DNA of 15,398 bases. Origin: Gammaproteobacteria bacterium. Its GTDB lineage: Bacteria > Pseudomonadota > Gammaproteobacteria > UWMA-0217. The notes under the pieces were generated by a model. The model saw only the letters and a program-made list of their open reading frames with translations. It was not told the origin of the DNA and did no database searches. The stretch is from NCBI GenBank assembly GCA_011330835.1, contig DRPO01000578.1, forward strand, positions 1 through 15,398, read 5' to 3'. Both the position numbers and the translations under genes were made by a program. Of this stretch, positions 15,254-15,398 are shown one piece after another (position 1 is the first letter of the stretch; each line of letters opens with the position of its first letter).

Positions 15254-15398
15254 TATACCTCTCGCGATTAAGAATACCCCGTTCAGGGTGCGTAGGTTTT
15301 CGTCGAGAGCAAGGCGTAAAAACGCTGGCATAGTGGGGCTACGTCAAGTTTTTACAACGCAGCTATCGGCGAAAAGATGCGCGGCCTGAATGGGGTAT
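15254..15398 (+). repeat. MITE-like element, TATACC family, copy C (cut by window end)
   Basis: It starts TATACCTCTCGCGATTAAG, continues ATACCCCGTTCAGG, and matches copy B (minus strand) over its body. The last bases, CCTGAATGGGGTAT, are the inverted copy of ATACCCCGTTCAGG with one change, so the right end lies just past the window. Full length is expected near 165 bp. Confidence 0.8.

Overview
The window looks like a piece of chromosome from a GC-rich gammaproteobacterium. The supports are an iron superoxide dismutase, a YciA-type thioesterase, the dense coding pattern, and gene-free gaps filled with short palindromic repeats of the kinds common in beta- and gammaproteobacteria. A Competibacteraceae or Chromatiales-like host is a guess from overall resemblance, not something the sequence proves.

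Layout from left to right. (1) 43-1669, minus: a hipBA toxin-antitoxin pair with two matched operator-like palindromes in front of hipB. (2) 2001-3510, minus: sodB with its own terminator, then a TauE/SafE-type (TSUP) anion exporter. (3) 3546-6308, plus: a large membrane-anchored pentaheme cytochrome c with a beta-rich domain and C-terminal TPRs, head to head with the exporter gene across only 35 bp. (4) 6309-6688: a repeat island. (5) 6689-7499, minus: a two-gene unit of a small two-helix membrane protein and a membrane-anchored TPR protein with overlapping reading frames. (6) 7658-9640, minus: a sodium:solute symporter with a strong GTG/SD start and a long upstream region that holds a nested inverted repeat. 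(7) 10086-10339: repeats. (8) 10340-12528, minus: a long-chain acyl-CoA synthetase and a YciA-like acyl-CoA thioesterase coupled by an ATGA overlap. (9) 12529-13226: a dense repeat island. (10) 13227-14357, plus: an unrecognised membrane-anchored 376-aa protein. (11) 14465-15088, plus: an NfsB-like nitroreductase with a good sigma-70-type promoter. (12) 15089-15398: repeats to the window end.

How the genes may work together: most are separate housekeeping or accessory units. The acyl-CoA synthetase and thioesterase set the acyl-CoA/free fatty acid balance. SodB and the nitroreductase fit redox defence. The cytochrome is a periplasmic electron-transfer protein of unknown partner, and its neighbour exporter may handle a sulfur oxyanion or another small organic anion.

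The least ordinary content is the non-coding DNA. The gaps at 6309-6688, 10086-10339, 12529-13226 and 15089-15398 are mosaics of mobile-looking palindromes. They include a family with inverted ends (TATACC...TCGCGATTAAG) seen three times, and a 110-bp element that can fold into a three-way junction. The pentaheme/TPR membrane fusion and the paired HipB operators are the other points worth a second look.
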